Origin: Elstera sp044372965
GTDB lineage: Bacteria > Pseudomonadota > Alphaproteobacteria > Elsterales > Elsteraceae
Length of the DNA: 11,279 nt
Direction of reading: 5' to 3'
Assembly: GCF_044372965.1 (NCBI RefSeq)
Contig: NZ_JBILQX010000305.1
Span: forward strand, 1-11,279
Shown: positions 1 to 7,439 of the stretch, piece after piece
Position numbering within the stretch: position 1 is the first letter of the stretch
Layout: each line of letters starts with the position of its first letter
Position numbers and translations under genes: made by a program
Notes under the pieces: generated by a model
What the model saw: only the letters and a program-made list of their open reading frames with translations
What the model was told of the DNA's origin: nothing
Database searches by the model: none

Positions 1-195
1 GAATCATTGCTAAATCCTCAAATTATCTCCGGACCGCGCCCCCCCACCGCAGGGGCGTTAACAGCGGCATTATGGGCATGCGTTCAGCGCTGCTAAAAAA
101 CTGTCACTTTTTGCTTGCGGGGACCGAGCGCATGTTTTAGAAACCCGCTCACGCCAGTTGGGCCGGAAACGGTTCTGTCGGCACCCAGAAGTTTC

Positions 196-271
<76 letters not shown>

Positions 272-279
272 AACAAATC

Positions 280-315
280 AAGGGGTTAGCAGCATAAAGC
301 GGCTAACCCCTTTTT
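280..315 (+). terminator. Intrinsic terminator of the tRNA-Ala gene
   Basis: A perfect 9-bp inverted repeat, GGGGTTAGC (282-290) and GCTAACCCC (302-310), encloses an 11-base loop and is followed by five T residues (311-315). The two A residues before the stem can pair with the first T residues. It starts 10 bases after the CCA end, as expected for a single-gene tRNA transcript. Confidence 0.92.
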
Positions 316-469
316 GCTGTGTCACCACGCTAAGAAAAATCGTGGAATGTCGCGCGCTAAACGATTTGAGTACCGTACGGCGCGTAATATAGTCGTTTTT
401 TTTGGGATGCTACGGCAGCATCTCGAACGCGCCGCAAGAGCATTAGAGACTTCCCGCCAGCAGAGCTTT

Positions 470-733
470 TGAACCGCGCCGGGTTTGCCGGAGACCGTTT
501 GGTTTAAGTTATGCCGCCACTGCTGGCGCGTCCAGCATGCCATAGTATCGTTCTTCGGCCTCGGCTGGCAGTATGTTGCCTATGGGCTCCAGAAGGCGTC
601 GGTTGTTGAACCAGTCGCCCCATTCCAGCCTTGCAAACTCCAAGGCTTCGAAGCTTCGCCACGATCTTCGCCGATTGAGAACCTCGGCCTTGTAAAGCTC
701 GTTGATCGTTTCGGCGAGAGCGTTGTCGTAGGA
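470..733 (-). mobile_element. 3' remnant of an IS3-family insertion sequence
   Basis: The segment holds the last ~75 codons of an IS3-type OrfB transposase plus the short non-coding tail and what looks like the terminal inverted repeat, TGAACCGCGCCGGGTTT, beginning at 470. IS3 elements usually end in TG...CA, so 470 is probably the true end. The other end is not an IS terminus: transposase similarity stops abruptly at about 733, where copA-like sequence begins on the opposite strand. The 5' part of the element (OrfA, most of OrfB, the other inverted repeat) is therefore deleted and the remnant cannot transpose by itself. Confidence 0.82.
509..733 (-). pseudogene. IS3-family transposase OrfB, C-terminal fragment
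   Basis: Reading on the minus strand, the frame contains SYDNALAETINELYKAEV followed by RRRSWRSFEALEFA, LEWGDWFNNRRLLEPIGN and PAEAEERYYG. This is the conserved end of the IS3-group DDE integrase domain; the E of YDNALAE corresponds to the catalytic glutamate. The stop codon TAA is at 509-511. The two catalytic aspartates and the helix-turn-helix OrfA are absent. An open frame continues to 790 with an ATG, but those upstream residues do not match the transposase and are the antisense of a copA fragment, so no functional protein is expected. Confidence 0.85.
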
Positions 734-1083
734 CCAGTCAAGCCGACCAGCCGGGCGACGCTCGATAGTCTGCGCGCCGACGGTATCCACGACGTGATGC
801 AGACCAGCGACAACCGGACCAGGACCATGGCCCCAGCATGACGCTGCTCAAGGGCGATCCCGCCGGGATCGTTTACGCCCGCATGCTGAGCCGGGTGACA
901 ATGCGCAACATACGCCAGAATCTGGCTTTCGCCTAAAATGCAATCGGCATCCCGGTCGCGGCTGGGGTTCGGTGGCCCACCATCGGCCTGCTCCTCAGCC
1001 CGATGGTCGCGGCCCTGGCGATGTCGCACAGATCGGTTTCCGTCATCGCCAATGCCCTGCGTCTTCGGGCGGCGCGGCTTTGA
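731..1083 (+). pseudogene. copA: copA-type copper P1B-ATPase, decayed C-terminal remnant
   Basis: Two pieces of a heavy-metal P-type ATPase lie on the plus strand in different frames. Piece one (about 731-825) reads PVKPTSRATLDSLRADGI then VMQTSDNRTR, matching the P-domain around the TGDN motif, with S replacing G. Piece two (838-1083) reads MTLLKGDPAGIVYARMLS, RVTMRNIRQNLAFA, a TAA stop (934-936), then NAIGIPVAAG, LLLSPMVAALAMS and SVSVIANALRLR up to TGA at 1081. The second piece is the last two membrane helices, with the usual MALSS region altered to MSHRS. Between the pieces some 60-70 codons are missing, including the GDGxNDxP hinge. The phosphorylation motif DKTGT, metal-binding sites and the whole 5' part are gone. 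This is clearly a dead gene. Confidence 0.83.
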
Positions 1084-1106
1084 CTGATCAGGTCGGGATC
1101 GGCACT

Positions 1107-1134
1107 GCGCCGGGCCGGTGAGCCGGGCCGGCGC
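1107..1134. other. Very stable GC hairpin between convergent genes
   Basis: GCGCCGGGCCGG (1107-1118) and CCGGGCCGGCGC (1123-1134) can form a 12-position stem with one mismatch around the loop TGAG. It sits just past the stop codon of the minus-strand DUF305 gene and past the end of the copA remnant. No T tract follows on either strand, so it is not a textbook intrinsic terminator. It may stabilise the 3' end of the metal-operon transcript or assist termination. Confidence 0.5.
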
Positions 1135-1143
1135 CGGTCCCGC

Positions 1144-1605
1144 CTATTTCGCGTTTTTTGCCAGCCACGCCTGCATGCTGGCGATCTCCCGTTCCTGGGC
1201 AGCAATGATCGCGGTCGCCAGCTTCTGGTTTTCCGGATCTTTGCCGTACTTGAGGATGATTTTCGCCGCGTCGATCGCCGCCTGATGGTGGGGGATCATG
1301 CCACGGACGAAATCGATGTCCGCGTTGCCACTGTAGGTGACGCCCATGTCGTGCATCATCTTCACATGGGCCTGCTTGAAGGCGACGGTCGCCGGGCTGT
1401 CGCCGGGGGCCGGCATCATGTCCTTCATCATCTTCTGCATCATGGCCGGGTCCATCCCGGTACCCATGGGCGTGCCACCGGAGGGCATCGTCCCGGACCC
1501 ATGCGTGCTGCCATGGCCGCCGGGCTGGGTTGACTGCGCCTGCACGGGCGCAGACAAGGCGACGGCCAGCAGGCCGACAGAAACATATGTCGTGAACAAC
1601 TTCAT
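1144..1605 (-). CDS. Periplasmic DUF305 metal-binding protein, Met/His-rich
   Basis: The 153-residue product has an N-terminal signal peptide (about 1-23, cleavage after VQA), a low-complexity Gly/His/Met stretch (about 28-66, with paired Met at 55-56, 59-60 and 63-64), and one DUF305 domain to the end. The hallmark is RGMIPHHQAAID (101-112), followed by AKIILKYGKDPE and AAQEREIASMQAWL. DUF305 proteins are four-helix, ferritin-like proteins often found with copper-resistance genes; the Met and His side chains seen here would suit Cu(I)/Ag(I). Metal binding is inferred, not shown. The start is supported by AAGGAGA (1612-1618) seven bases before ATG. It is the last gene of the efflux operon, 41 bases after the preceding gene. 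Confidence 0.9.
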   Translation of the reverse strand: MKLFTTYVSVGLLAVALSAPVQAQSTQPGGHGSTHGSGTMPSGGTPMGTGMDPAMMQKMMKDMMPAPGDSPATVAFKQAHVKMMHDMGVTYSGNADIDFVRGMIPHHQAAIDAAKIILKYGKDPENQKLATAIIAAQEREIASMQAWLAKNAK

Positions 1606-1646
1606 TGGAAATCTCCTTAGCGTGGGGTTGGGGTCAAAAAAAGGGA

Positions 1647-2030
1647 TCAGTTGAATTTTCCCTGGGCGGTCTTGCCGTCTGGCAAAGAGAGCTGGACCGC
1701 GCCCTTCGGGTTCGCGGGCAGCGGGACGGACGCCGTCCCGGTCAGGCGGTTGCCGTCGGCGGGGGACAGCACGATGCGCTGTGCCTTGCCATCGACAACC
1801 AAAATAGCTGTGCCTCGGAAACCTGCGGCGGGAACGGGCTGATTGCCGCTATCGGTGACAAACACATCGACCGTGGCGGCGCGGGCGACCAGTTCGACGT
1901 GATACGCCCCTGCGTCCACGGCCATGCCGCCATTCGGGCCTTTGGTCGGCTCGTGCGCGCGGACCGGGCCGGCCAGCAGGACCAGGGCCAGCAGGGGAAA
2001 TGTCAGTCGGGGAAGGATCGATCGTTTCAT
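1647..2030 (-). CDS. Small periplasmic protein of the metal-efflux operon
   Basis: The product is 127 residues. A signal peptide (1-25, cleavage after VRA) is followed by a mature protein opening with HEPTKGPNGGM and DAGAYHVELV (residues 26-48), then a sequence of short hydrophobic strands suggesting a beta-sandwich of about 100 residues. Similar small proteins with a GPNGG/DxGxYHxELV signature accompany RND heavy-metal efflux genes in alphaproteobacteria, but I know no established name or function. His26 and His44 could take part in metal binding; this is inference. The open frame extends upstream to 2153, but that extension overlaps the RND gene and lacks a signal peptide; the ATG at 2028-2030 has a good ribosome-binding site and gives a perfect leader. 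Confidence 0.85.
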   Translation of the reverse strand: MKRSILPRLTFPLLALVLLAGPVRAHEPTKGPNGGMAVDAGAYHVELVARAATVDVFVTDSGNQPVPAAGFRGTAILVVDGKAQRIVLSPADGNRLTGTASVPLPANPKGAVQLSLPDGKTAQGKFN

Positions 2031-2033
2031 GTG

Positions 2034-2042
2034 AAGTCCTTT
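2034..2042 (-). promoter_or_regulatory. Ribosome-binding site deciding the start at 2030
   Basis: On the minus strand AAAGGACTT precedes the ATG at 2028-2030, with six bases between the AAAGGA core and the ATG. It selects this internal ATG over the start at 2153, which would lie inside the RND gene and destroy the signal peptide. Confidence 0.75.
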
Positions 2043-2055
2043 CGGTGTGAGAAGG

Positions 2056-5000
2056 TCAGAACGCTTCGGGCGGGCGGGCCGCCTGCCGTGGAAAATCGGC
2101 TGCGTTGCGTGCGGTCGCATCTGCCTGCAACCGGTCCAGGGCTCTCCCGCCAAACCGCAGGAACAGGGCCGGTGTCAGGACTGCGTCCAGCAGCGTGGCG
2201 CTGACCAGCCCGCCAAAGATCGTCACCGCGACGGGATGCAGGATTTCCTTGCCGGGTGCGCTGGCATCGATCAGCAGCGGCACCAGCGCCACCCCGGCAG
2301 ACAGGGCCGTCATCAGGACCGGCGTCATACGCTCCAGTGAGCCCCGGAGCACCAGGTCGCGCCCGAAGGGCACCCCCTCATGCAGCGCCAGATTGATGTA
2401 GTGGCTGATCTTCAAGATGCCATTGCGCGCCGCAATCCCGGTCAGGGTGATGAACCCGATCATCGAGGCGACCGACAGGGGCTGTCCGGCCAGCCACAGC
2501 GCCACGACGCTGCCGATCAGGGCCAGCGGCACGCTGCCCATGATAATCAGCGCCAGCACCGTCGAGCGGTAGCGGCTGTAGAGAATGACGAAGATCATCA
2601 GGAGCGACAGGACCGACAGGGCACCAATCGTGCGGGTCGCATCCTCCTGGGCCTGGAAGGTCCCTTCAAGACTCGTAAAATACCCAGGCGGCAGGGCCGC
2701 GGTTGTAATCTCGCGCCTGATATCGGCGACAATCCGGGCCATGTCGGCCGCACCATCCGAATTGGCCAGCACCACCACCCGTCGCCTGCCGTTTTCGCGC
2801 AGGATCTGGTTCGGACCATCCGTCTCGCGGACGTCGGCGATCTGGCGCAGGGGCACCCGGCCCGACGGGGTTTCTACCAGCAGGTCGCTGAGGCCCTGCG
2901 TGGTCCGGCTCTGGTCGGAAAGACCCAACACGACATCAAACCGCCGACTGCCATCAACGAGCCGCGACACGGTCTCGCCGTTCGACAGCCGCCCAAGCTG
3001 GCGGATAAGGTCTGCTGGTGTCACGCCGTAAAGCGCGGCCCGGCCATAGTCGACGGTGATTTCCAGCTGCGGAACGCGGACCTGTTTTTCTACCTGGAGA
3101 TCAACCACGCCCGGAATGGACTCCATCCTTGTCCGCAGTTGTTCTGCGATGCCGCGTAGCGTATCCAGGTCCTCGCCATAGAACTTCAGTGCGATCTGGG
3201 CGCGCACGCCGGACAGCATGTGGTCGAGCCGGTGCGATATCGGCTGACCGATATTGATCGCCATGGGGAGGACGGCCAGACGTGCCCGAATGTCGGCCAC
3301 GATTTCGGTCTTTGGCCGCCCCCCAGGCTTCAACTCCACATCGATTTCAGAGGAATGGACGCCCTCTGCATGTTCATCAAGCTCGGCGCGCCCGGTGCGG
3401 CGGCCGACCGCCACGACCTCGGGAACCTCCATAACCAGACGCTCTGCAATCAACCCCACCCGGTGTGATTCCGCCAGTGAGATGCCAGGATTGAACAGGG
3501 TGTTGATAGTCAGCGTGCCCTCGTTGAACGGCGGCAGGAAGGACCGGGGCAGCCACGTCGCCGCTATGCCCGCTCCCGCGACGGAAAACGCCGCCAGCAC
3601 CATCAACAGCCTTGTGTGGGCGAACCCCCACAGCACCAGGGCACGGTTGCCGCGCTTCAGGACGCGGACCAGTGCGCCCTCATGCGCAGCATCCAGCCGT
3701 TTCAGACCCGGCAGCAGGTAGTACGCCATGACCGGAGTCAGGGTGATCGAAACGACCAGGCTGCACAGGATGGAGATGATGTAGGCCTGGCCCAGCGGTG
3801 CAAACAGCCGCCCTTCGATGCCGGACAGGGCGAACAGCGGCACGAAGACCAGGACGATGATCAGGGTCGCATAGACGATGCCGGAGCGAACCTCCTGGCT
3901 CGCCGACACCACCACATCGAATACGGAACGCGGATTGCCAGCTTCCCGGTTCTCGCGAAGCCGGCGGAAGATGTTCTCGACATCGACAACCGCATCGTCA
4001 ACCAGTTCGCCAATTGCGATCGCAAGGCCACCCAGCGTCATCGTGTTGATCGACAGACCCAGAAGGTGGAACACGATCGCCGTGACCAGGATCGAGACCG
4101 GAATCGCCGTCAGGGATATTGCAGTGGTGCGGACATTCAGCAGAAAGGCGAACAGCACGATGGCAACGACTGCAACCGCCTCCAGCAGGACGGTTTCGAC
4201 ATTCCGGATCGACGTTTCGATGAAGGTGGCCTGCCGGAACAGAATCGTATCCGCGCGCACGCCTTGCGGCAGGGTTGCGGTCAGCCCGTCCAGCGCCGCC
4301 GTGACCGTGGCCGTCAACCTTGTGGTGTCGATGTCCGGCTGTTTCTCGATCGAAACGATGACTGCCGGCCGTCCCATATAGCCAGCCTCGCCCCGTTTTA
4401 GGCGCGGCGCATACGTGACCTCGGCGATCTGGCGCAGCGTGACCGTACCAGCGCCGGTCCCGGTGACCACCAGCGCCCGCAGATCATCCAGCCGTGTCGT
4501 CTGCCCGATGTTGCGGATAAGGAACTCACGCGCATACTGGTCGGTGTAACCGCCGCCTGAATTGGTCCCGAACTGTGACAGTGCCGCTTCAACCTGATCG
4601 AGCGTGACGCCAAACGCCCGCAGCGCTGCCGGGTTTGGTGCAACCCGGAACTGGCGCACCTCGCCGCCGATCGGGATCACCTGGGCAACGCCTGGAATGG
4701 TGAGCAGCCGGGGCCGGATCACAAAATCAGCAATCTCGCGCACATCCATGGGTGACACACCATCCGGTGCCGTCACCGCGACCAGCATGATCTGCCCCAT
4801 GATCGAAGAGACCGGTCCCATCTGGGGCGTGACGCCCGGAGGCAGCTGGTCACGGACCAGTGTCAGCCGTTCGGCAATCTGCTGGCGGTTGCGCCAGATA
4901 TCCGTGCCCCAGTCGAATTCCACATAGACGATAGACAGGCCGGTGCCGGAGACGGAGCGGACCCGGGAAACGCCGGGCAGGCCGTTCATCTGCGTCTCGA

Positions 5001-5217
5001 TCGGGTAGGTGACCAGCTGTTCGACCTCGGGCGGCGCCAGCCCTTCGGCCTCGGTCATGACGGTGACAGTCGGACGGTTCAGGTCGGGGAAGACATCGAC
5101 CGGTAGCCGTGTCGCCGTGAATGCGCCCCACAGGACCAGCGCCGCCGCGATTGCGATGACAAGCAGCCGGTTGCGCAGGGATTGTGTAACCAGGAGGGTG
5201 AACATGGTTGGCCTCAT
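2056..5217 (-). CDS. HME-RND heavy-metal efflux pump, CusA/CzcA family
   Basis: The 1053-residue inner-membrane pump has full family length. TM1 is at about 15-36, a first periplasmic domain precedes TM2-6 (about 340-500), TM7 is at about 530-553, a second periplasmic domain follows, and TM8-12 are at about 865-1020. TM4 reads GGLAIAIGELVDDAVVDVEN (397-415): D407/D408 and E414 are the proton-relay acids, and the AIAIG start is like CusA rather than the ALDFG of CzcA. Of the three CusA periplasmic methionines, only one has a counterpart (M667 in HMLSGV); the others are I625 and V732. Substrate is therefore uncertain. The gene overlaps the fusion-protein stop by ATGA (5214-5217), implying translational coupling; a second ATG at 5203-5205, four codons on, is an alternative start. 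No outer-membrane partner is in the window. Confidence 0.95.
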   Translation of the reverse strand: MRPTMFTLLVTQSLRNRLLVIAIAAALVLWGAFTATRLPVDVFPDLNRPTVTVMTEAEGLAPPEVEQLVTYPIETQMNGLPGVSRVRSVSGTGLSIVYVEFDWGTDIWRNRQQIAERLTLVRDQLPPGVTPQMGPVSSIMGQIMLVAVTAPDGVSPMDVREIADFVIRPRLLTIPGVAQVIPIGGEVRQFRVAPNPAALRAFGVTLDQVEAALSQFGTNSGGGYTDQYAREFLIRNIGQTTRLDDLRALVVTGTGAGTVTLRQIAEVTYAPRLKRGEAGYMGRPAVIVSIEKQPDIDTTRLTATVTAALDGLTATLPQGVRADTILFRQATFIETSIRNVETVLLEAVAVVAIVLFAFLLNVRTTAISLTAIPVSILVTAIVFHLLGLSINTMTLGGLAIAIGELVDDAVVDVENIFRRLRENREAGNPRSVFDVVVSASQEVRSGIVYATLIIVLVFVPLFALSGIEGRLFAPLGQAYIISILCSLVVSITLTPVMAYYLLPGLKRLDAAHEGALVRVLKRGNRALVLWGFAHTRLLMVLAAFSVAGAGIAATWLPRSFLPPFNEGTLTINTLFNPGISLAESHRVGLIAERLVMEVPEVVAVGRRTGRAELDEHAEGVHSSEIDVELKPGGRPKTEIVADIRARLAVLPMAINIGQPISHRLDHMLSGVRAQIALKFYGEDLDTLRGIAEQLRTRMESIPGVVDLQVEKQVRVPQLEITVDYGRAALYGVTPADLIRQLGRLSNGETVSRLVDGSRRFDVVLGLSDQSRTTQGLSDLLVETPSGRVPLRQIADVRETDGPNQILRENGRRRVVVLANSDGAADMARIVADIRREITTAALPPGYFTSLEGTFQAQEDATRTIGALSVLSLLMIFVILYSRYRSTVLALIIMGSVPLALIGSVVALWLAGQPLSVASMIGFITLTGIAARNGILKISHYINLALHEGVPFGRDLVLRGSLERMTPVLMTALSAGVALVPLLIDASAPGKEILHPVAVTIFGGLVSATLLDAVLTPALFLRFGGRALDRLQADATARNAADFPRQAARPPEAF

Positions 5218-6875
5218 CGCACCTGGTTGAGAAGTTCGGCACCCTGCGTCACGACCCGTTGGCCCGGTTCAAGCCCGGCCTGCACCAGGACCCTCGTGCC
5301 ATCGAGCGGCTCGGTCCGGACCTCGCGCGACACAAACCGCTCCGCCGCGACATGCTCCCAAACTAGGTTCTGGCCGTTTGCGCCGCGTAGGACACTGGCA
5401 CGGGGCACCGCGATGCCGTCATGGGCCTCGGCTGTTGTGGCAAGGACCGTCACAAGCTGACCAGCCCGGAGCCGGGCCGAGTTTCCTTGGATCGCGAAAT
5501 GCACGGGAACGGCCTGCTGCACGGCAACAAGCCCTGCCCCGCGCCAGACAAGCTCAAGACTCCGCCCATCCGGGAGCCGGGCTGTCGCGCCCTCCGCAAC
5601 CGGCACGGGATCATGGCTCAGCGCCTCGACCCACAGCCGGTCGGGATCGGCAATCCGGAAGATGACAGCATTGGGCTCGGCAATCTGGCCGGCCACGGCA
5701 TAGGTCGCGGCGACCACACCCGCGACCGGTGCCACAAGCACTTCAGCCGTGCGCCGGACCGTATCGAGCCGCCGTCGGCGCTCCTGGAGTCCCGCCAGTT
5801 CCATCCGGGTATCTTCGATCTGTGCCCGTGCCACAACGTCCGGGATCGCCTGGAGGCGTTCGAGACGGCGGCGGACAATTGCAATCTGCTGGTCCAGCTC
5901 GCCGGCGCGCTGCTGCACGTCGGACGCATCAATCGCCTGAAGCGACGCCTCGACACGGGCCAGTATTTCGCCAGCCCTAACGACGGTTCCGAGCCTCGGG
6001 AAACCACCCGGTGGCGCCACCAGCCGCCCTGCGACCGCAGCCACCACCACCCCGCTCGCATCGGGATCGGGAATGATCCGCCCGGGCAGTTCCAGGATAC
6101 GGGGATGCCGGGCCGGGTCCGCCACAGCCGTCCGGATGCCAAGAATCCGCTGAGCGGATTTCGGGACAAAGACCGAGCCATCGGGCAAGCGCATCGCCTG
6201 GTCGCGAATCTGCGGGCCGGGTGGGTCAGCGGGCTGGGCAAGCGCAGGCAGCGCTGCGATCAGCACCAGGAACACTGCGATACTGGCCGCATGCGCCATC
6301 TGCGCCTTGCGCCGGGCGATAAGACCCATCACCAGCAGACCGGCAAGGAACCCGAGTCCCCACACCAGCAGCGTGGGCATCACGCCACCATCGGCCAGGC
6401 GACCGGCTCCTTGTTCCAGCGTGGGGCCAACCCCGGACGGTCCCTTACCGGTCTGGGCAGGGGTAGCCTGTACCTCTGGAATCATCAGCGTGGTCGTCAG
6501 AATATCGACCGTTTCACCTTGGGTGATCGTGAAGATCAGATCATGTGCCCCGGGCGTTTCCGTCCATGGTGCGGTTAACCGGAACAGGCCTGCACCGGTA
6601 GGCGTCGCGATGATCGTCCCAGATGGCGTCTCGGCCTCAATCGCCGCCCCTTCGACCGGGGCGTTCTCCGCAAAACTGTCCAGCCAAATATCAAGTCCGC
6701 CATCGCGGGTGACGGCCACCAGCTCGAACACGGCGGATGCTGAATCGGTGCGCGGGGCGGCAGAAATGGAGACTTCGGCAGGTTTGGGGCCATGATCATG
6801 GCCTTCGTGCGCAAGGGCTGGCGCAACAAGCACCATAAAGGCCGCAACCCACGCGGCGGCTGGCGGAATCAGCAT
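5214..6875 (-). CDS. RND periplasmic adaptor with extra N-terminal His-rich domain
   Basis: The 553-residue protein is longer than usual CusB/CzcB adaptors (about 380-520). A signal peptide (1-22) is followed by HEGHDHG (23-29) and a beta-rich domain to about 135, a Gly/Pro linker, a hydrophobic segment (168-186), a basic turn RRKAQ, and a second hydrophobic segment (about 196-213) that ends like a signal peptide in ALPALA. The adaptor proper follows: first lipoyl half (about 277-313), coiled-coil hairpin (about 314-377), second lipoyl half with APVAGVV (about 379-415), beta-barrel and membrane-proximal domains to the end. It should bridge the RND pump to an outer-membrane channel. The layout suggests an old fusion of a metal-binding periplasmic protein with an exported adaptor. 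The ribosome-binding site at ATG 6875 is weak. The ATGA overlap ties it to the pump gene. Confidence 0.92.
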   Translation of the reverse strand: MLIPPAAAWVAAFMVLVAPALAHEGHDHGPKPAEVSISAAPRTDSASAVFELVAVTRDGGLDIWLDSFAENAPVEGAAIEAETPSGTIIATPTGAGLFRLTAPWTETPGAHDLIFTITQGETVDILTTTLMIPEVQATPAQTGKGPSGVGPTLEQGAGRLADGGVMPTLLVWGLGFLAGLLVMGLIARRKAQMAHAASIAVFLVLIAALPALAQPADPPGPQIRDQAMRLPDGSVFVPKSAQRILGIRTAVADPARHPRILELPGRIIPDPDASGVVVAAVAGRLVAPPGGFPRLGTVVRAGEILARVEASLQAIDASDVQQRAGELDQQIAIVRRRLERLQAIPDVVARAQIEDTRMELAGLQERRRRLDTVRRTAEVLVAPVAGVVAATYAVAGQIAEPNAVIFRIADPDRLWVEALSHDPVPVAEGATARLPDGRSLELVWRGAGLVAVQQAVPVHFAIQGNSARLRAGQLVTVLATTAEAHDGIAVPRASVLRGANGQNLVWEHVAAERFVSREVRTEPLDGTRVLVQAGLEPGQRVVTQGAELLNQVR

Positions 6876-6940
6876 CGGATTAATTCTTTCGGTCTGGTCG
6901 GTCGCACGGGCCGCGCGGAAAGCGCGACCGGGTCAGGTCT

Positions 6941-7387
6941 TCAGACGAAAGATCGGGGGGGTTCCGGCAGGGCCTCGGGTACGGCATCCGGTCCCGGCCC
7001 CGCAATGCGGGCTGCCGTATCGGAACCAGACGGGAAGCGGTCGGCGAACGTTTCTGTTAGAGGCAGGGCGGACGGGCAGCACCCCATGCCGCTACAGCAT
7101 GAGCTGTTGCAGAGCCGGTCTGTAGACCCGGAATCCGGGGCTGTCAGCTCCGACAGCAGGTCTTTGAAACCAGAAACGGCCTCTGCCCAGCCTGTGCTGT
7201 CAGTCAGGGACAGCCCCCTAAGGGACAGCACCCTAGGTGCGCTCACTTGCCCAGCGGGGTCCGCCGTGATGCCTGGGTTTGCCTGATGTCCGGGATGGGC
7301 CTCTGCCCCCGATGGCACAAGGCCAAGCATTGCGCTGAACAGCACAATCACAAGCCAGAATGCCAGACGGGGTATCCAGTGTTTCAT
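6941..7387 (-). CDS. Small secreted Cys-rich protein leading the efflux operon
   Basis: The product is 148 residues with a signal peptide (1-30, cleavage after AEA), a mature N terminus HPGH, and a cysteine cluster CNSSCCSGMGCC (93-104), which supplies all five cysteines with a Met between them. The tail PDAVPEALPEPPRSF (133-147) is a Pro-rich ending I associate with small exported proteins next to RND metal pumps. No catalytic domain is recognisable and I know no name. The vicinal Cys pairs plus HPGH suggest thiol-based metal binding or sensing in the periplasm; this is inference. A GAGG ribosome-binding site (7393-7396) sits five bases before ATG. It is the first gene of the operon, 65 bases upstream of the adaptor gene. 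Confidence 0.8.
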   Translation of the reverse strand: MKHWIPRLAFWLVIVLFSAMLGLVPSGAEAHPGHQANPGITADPAGQVSAPRVLSLRGLSLTDSTGWAEAVSGFKDLLSELTAPDSGSTDRLCNSSCCSGMGCCPSALPLTETFADRFPSGSDTAARIAGPGPDAVPEALPEPPRSFV

Positions 7388-7409
7388 ACGAACCTCAGAA
7401 GCCGCATCT

Positions 7410-7439
7410 TATCTACACGAAGAATAAAGGCAGGGTAAA
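7410..7439 (-). promoter_or_regulatory. Candidate sigma-70 promoter of the metal-efflux operon
   Basis: On the minus strand TTTACC (7434-7439) and TAGATA (7410-7415) are 18 bases apart, ending 22 bases before the ATG at 7387. Spacing and position suit a promoter for the five-gene operon; the -10 matches the consensus in four of six positions. No clear dyad of the MerR/CueR type is visible between the boxes, and no regulator gene is in the window. Confidence 0.4.

Noticed and set aside
111..141. Possible tRNA promoter with TTGCTT or TTGCGG and a TTTTAG/TTTAGA box
   Set aside because: No pair of boxes combines a good match with 16-18 base spacing, so the exact promoter cannot be placed.
580..1029. 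149-residue minus-strand ORF across the pseudogene region
   Set aside because: It is the antisense of the copA and IS remnants, which are recognisable in their own frames.
1605..2204. 199-residue plus-strand ORF opposite the small periplasmic gene
   Set aside because: Shadow frame in GC-rich DNA; the minus-strand gene has signal peptide, ribosome-binding site and operon context.
5421..6578. 385-residue plus-strand ORF
   Set aside because: It lies wholly opposite the adaptor gene, shows no family resemblance and has Arg/Gly/His-rich shadow composition.
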